Shown in pieces: positions 5,736-7,498 of a stretch of DNA of 7,498 nucleotides. Below the pieces are notes generated by a model. That model ran no database searches. It had not been told where the DNA came from and was given only the letters and a program-made list of their open reading frames with translations. Both the position numbers and the translations under genes were made by a program. The first letter of the stretch is position 1; every line of letters starts with the position of its first letter. This DNA is from an uncultured Bordetella sp. (GTDB lineage: Bacteria; Pseudomonadota; Gammaproteobacteria; Burkholderiales; Burkholderiaceae_B), in assembly GCA_937881145.1 (NCBI GenBank), contig CALGFL010000098.1:1-7498 (forward strand), read 5' to 3'.

Positions 5736-5743
5736 GGTATAGT
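5736..5743. promoter_or_regulatory. Overlapping divergent -10 elements, phosphoesterase / amidase
   Basis: In the 36-bp gap the octamer GGTATAGT reads as TATAGT (5738-5743, 5 of 6 consensus) toward the amidase and as TATACC (5741-5736, 4 of 6) toward the phosphoesterase. No good -35 was found for either. The minus-strand copy ends 4 bp before the ATG, so that transcript would begin about at the start codon. Confidence 0.35.
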
Positions 5744-5767
5744 GGTCTGGCAATAGGGGGAAGCAGC

Positions 5768-7180
5768 ATGGATAGTAAGTCGATATGCGAAATGACGGCG
5801 CTGCAAATGCGCGCCGAGATCGAAATCGGGCACTTGAGCGCGCGGCAGGTGGTAGAGGCCCATCTGATCAATATCGAAGCGCGCAATTCGGCGATAAACG
5901 CCATCGTCACGCTCGATGCCGAGGGGGCGCTGCGCCAGGCCGACGCGGCCGACGCCGCGCAGGCCGCGGGCAAGCCGCTGGGTCTTTTGCATGGTCTGCC
6001 GGTGGCGCATAAAGACAGCTTTTTTACGGCGGGCATGCGCACCACGCACGGCTCGCCGGTACACCGCGATTTCGTGCCCGAGCGCAGCAGCCTGGCGGTG
6101 ACGCGCCAGCAAGAGGCCGGCGCGATCACGGTGGGCAAGACCAATCTGCCGGAGTTCGGCGCGGGTTCGCACACGTTCAACCCGGTGTTCGGCGCCACGC
6201 GCAACCCGTACGACTTGAGCCGCACTTGCGGCGGCAGCAGTGGTGGCGCGGCGGCGGCCTTGGCCGCGCGCATCCTGCCCCTGGCCGACGGCACCGACAT
6301 GGGCGGTTCGCTGCGCAACCCCGCCAATTTCTGCAATGTGGTGGGCCTGCGCCCCTCGCCGGGCCGTGTGCCGCAGTGGCCTTCGCTCACGCCGTACAGC
6401 ACGCTGACGGTGGCCGGCCCCATGGCGCGCACTGTGGCCGATGCCGCGTTGATGCTGGCCGCGCTGGCCGGACCCGATGCGCGCGATCCGATCAGCATCG
6501 AGCAGGATCCGTTTCGCTTCGCCAGTTCGCTGGAACGCGACTTTGCCGGCACGCGCATCGCCTGCGCGCTGTCCTGGGGCGGGCTGCCGGTGGAGCCGGC
6601 GGTGCTGCGGGCGATCCAGGCGCAGCTGCCGGTGTTCGAGACGTTGGGCTGCAAGGTCGACGAGGCCTGCCCCGATTTCGGCGATGCCGACGCCGCGTTT
6701 CATGCGCTGCGCGCGCAGATCTTCGCCATCTCGCTGGGCGAGACCGTGCGCGCCCATCGTGACAAGACCAAGCAGACGGTGATCTGGAATACCGAGCTGG
6801 GCCTGAGCCAATCGGCCCAGGCGCTGGTCCACGCCGAGCGCGAGCGGGCCGCGCTGTTCGAGCGCACGCACGTCTTCATGGAAAAGTACGAATTCATGAT
6901 CGGCGTGGTGAGCCAGGTGACGCCCTTCGCGGTGGAAACCGAATATCCCACCGAAATCGCCGGCACGCCGATGCGCAATTACATAGACTGGATGCGTTCG
7001 AGCTACTACGTCACGCTGACCGGCCATCCCGCGATTTCCGTGCCTTGCGGCTTTACCGATCAGGGCCTGCCGGTGGGCCTGCAAATCGTCGGCCGCCATC
7101 GCGACGAATGGGGCGTGCTGCAGCTGGCGCACGCTTTCGAGCAGGCCACGCAGTTCTGGAAGCAGGCACCCAAGCTGTAG
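5768..7180 (+). CDS. Amidase-signature family hydrolase, 470 aa
   Basis: The complete Ser-cisSer-Lys triad is visible: K82 (GLPVAHKDSF), S157 in CGGSSGG (154-160) and nucleophile S181 in DGTDMGGSLRNPANF, the last two 24 residues apart as in GatA and malonamidase. These enzymes hydrolyse carboxamides, nitrile-derived amides or acyl-amides. The DMGGSLRNP version is seen in general amidases of Burkholderiales, but the specific substrate is unknown. It lacks the gatB/gatC neighbours expected of a tRNA amidotransferase subunit, so GatA is unlikely. Length is normal. The start at 5768 follows AGGGGGAAG (5755-5763); the in-frame ATG 5702 lies inside the divergent gene and is rejected. No signal peptide, so cytoplasmic. 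It converges on the acylphosphatase gene with 17 bp between the ends. Confidence 0.9.
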   Translation: MDSKSICEMTALQMRAEIEIGHLSARQVVEAHLINIEARNSAINAIVTLDAEGALRQADAADAAQAAGKPLGLLHGLPVAHKDSFFTAGMRTTHGSPVHRDFVPERSSLAVTRQQEAGAITVGKTNLPEFGAGSHTFNPVFGATRNPYDLSRTCGGSSGGAAAALAARILPLADGTDMGGSLRNPANFCNVVGLRPSPGRVPQWPSLTPYSTLTVAGPMARTVADAALMLAALAGPDARDPISIEQDPFRFASSLERDFAGTRIACALSWGGLPVEPAVLRAIQAQLPVFETLGCKVDEACPDFGDADAAFHALRAQIFAISLGETVRAHRDKTKQTVIWNTELGLSQSAQALVHAERERAALFERTHVFMEKYEFMIGVVSQVTPFAVETEYPTEIAGTPMRNYIDWMRSSYYVTLTGHPAISVPCGFTDQGLPVGLQIVGRHRDEWGVLQLAHAFEQATQFWKQAPKL

Positions 7181-7202
7181 TGGCGTGCGGGTAGCCGCTA
7201 CA
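7176..7202. terminator. 9-bp hairpin over convergent stops of amidase and acylphosphatase genes
   Basis: TGTAGTGGC (7176-7184) pairs with GCCGCTACA (7194-7202) across a 9-nt loop, with one G-U wobble in plus-strand RNA (a C-A mismatch in minus-strand RNA). Each arm contains one gene's TAG stop. There is no U-tract, so it is not a classic intrinsic terminator, but its place between two 3' ends suggests a shared stop or RNA-end structure. Confidence 0.4.
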
Positions 7203-7482
7203 CCTGTTCGAAGCGAACGTAGCGCTTGTCCAGGAACCGGCGCTCGCTTTCGAGTTCGTTCACCACGGCGGCCGGCGGGCCGCGGCGCATCCATTCGAGC
7301 ATCTGGTCGACCTGGTCGGGCGTGCCCTGCACCAGGGCTTCGACCGTGCCGTTGGGCAGGTTCTGCACCCAGCCGGTAACGCCCAGCAGGTGGGCGCGGC
7401 GCACGGTGGCGTGGCGATAGCCCACGCCCTGCACCTTGCCATGGACGGTGACGAGCAGGGATTCGATGTGCGGGTCTTGCAT
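7198..7482 (-). CDS. acyP: Acylphosphatase, 94 aa
   Basis: This is a compact acylphosphatase of normal length. The acyl-phosphate loop VHGKVQGVGYRHAT (13-26) supplies catalytic R23, and N41 in GWVQNLPNGTVEALVQG is the second catalytic residue; both fall at the same numbers as in classic acylphosphatases. It cleaves carboxyl-phosphate bonds such as those of acetyl phosphate or 1,3-bisphosphoglycerate in the cytoplasm, with an uncertain physiological role in bacteria. The start at 7482 has AAGGA (7493-7489) 6 nt upstream, so the gene is complete although it lies at the window edge. No link to the neighbouring amidase is evident beyond convergent placement. Confidence 0.93.
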   Translation of the reverse strand: MQDPHIESLLVTVHGKVQGVGYRHATVRRAHLLGVTGWVQNLPNGTVEALVQGTPDQVDQMLEWMRRGPPAAVVNELESERRFLDKRYVRFEQV

Positions 7483-7498
7483 GAGGATTCCTTGCGCG

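Noticed and set aside
5768..7180. Amidase as GatA, the Asp/Glu-tRNA amidotransferase A subunit
   Set aside because: No gatB or gatC is adjacent, and the DMGGSLRNP signature and overall sequence fit general amidases better.
5732..7294. A minus-strand open frame that extends the phosphoesterase upstream to about 800 codons
   Set aside because: It runs antisense to a complete amidase with an intact catalytic triad. The extra protein is Arg/Gln/His-rich with no recognisable domain, as expected from G/C third-position bias. The phosphoesterase domain starts cleanly at 5731.

Overview
The window is chromosomal DNA from a GC-rich bacterium. The high GC content, the third-position G/C bias (which leaves long false open frames on antisense strands) and the protein families point to a betaproteobacterium of the Burkholderiales, probably an Alcaligenaceae member such as Bordetella or Achromobacter. 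That placement is inferred from style and family mix, not from a match. No insertion sequence, phage gene, CRISPR array, tRNA or rRNA was found, and gene density is that of an ordinary chromosome.

Layout, left to right. Positions 1-296 hold no confident gene but contain dyad-symmetric sites, including CATACCAGTATG at 219-230. Two plus-strand vicinal-oxygen-chelate (VOC) genes follow (297-611 and 634-1488), 22 bp apart and probably one operon. A minus-strand 12-TM major facilitator exporter (2739-1510) meets them tail to tail. Next is a minus-strand set, read right to left: an NsrR-type Rrf2 regulator (4221-3703), a hemerythrin-domain protein (3695-3159) and a DUF2249 protein (3118-2852). Divergent from nsrR is a DUF1348/NTF2-like gene (4401-4874). 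It converges on a calcineurin-like metallophosphoesterase (5731-4895), which is divergent from an amidase-signature enzyme (5768-7180). An acylphosphatase (7482-7198) closes the window.

The most coherent biology is the nsrR-hemerythrin-DUF2249 group. The regulator keeps the three cysteines and Asp8 expected to hold an NO-sensitive Fe-S cluster, and an excellent NsrR-type box (centre 4264) lies just upstream of its start. I read this as a self-regulated nitric-oxide or nitrosative-stress response operon in which a di-iron hemerythrin and its usual DUF2249 companion act downstream. The box also lies in the shared upstream region of the DUF1348 gene, which may be a further regulon member of unknown function. 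The remaining genes look like general metabolism or transport. I see no evidence of a wholly new system; the testable novelties are regulatory.
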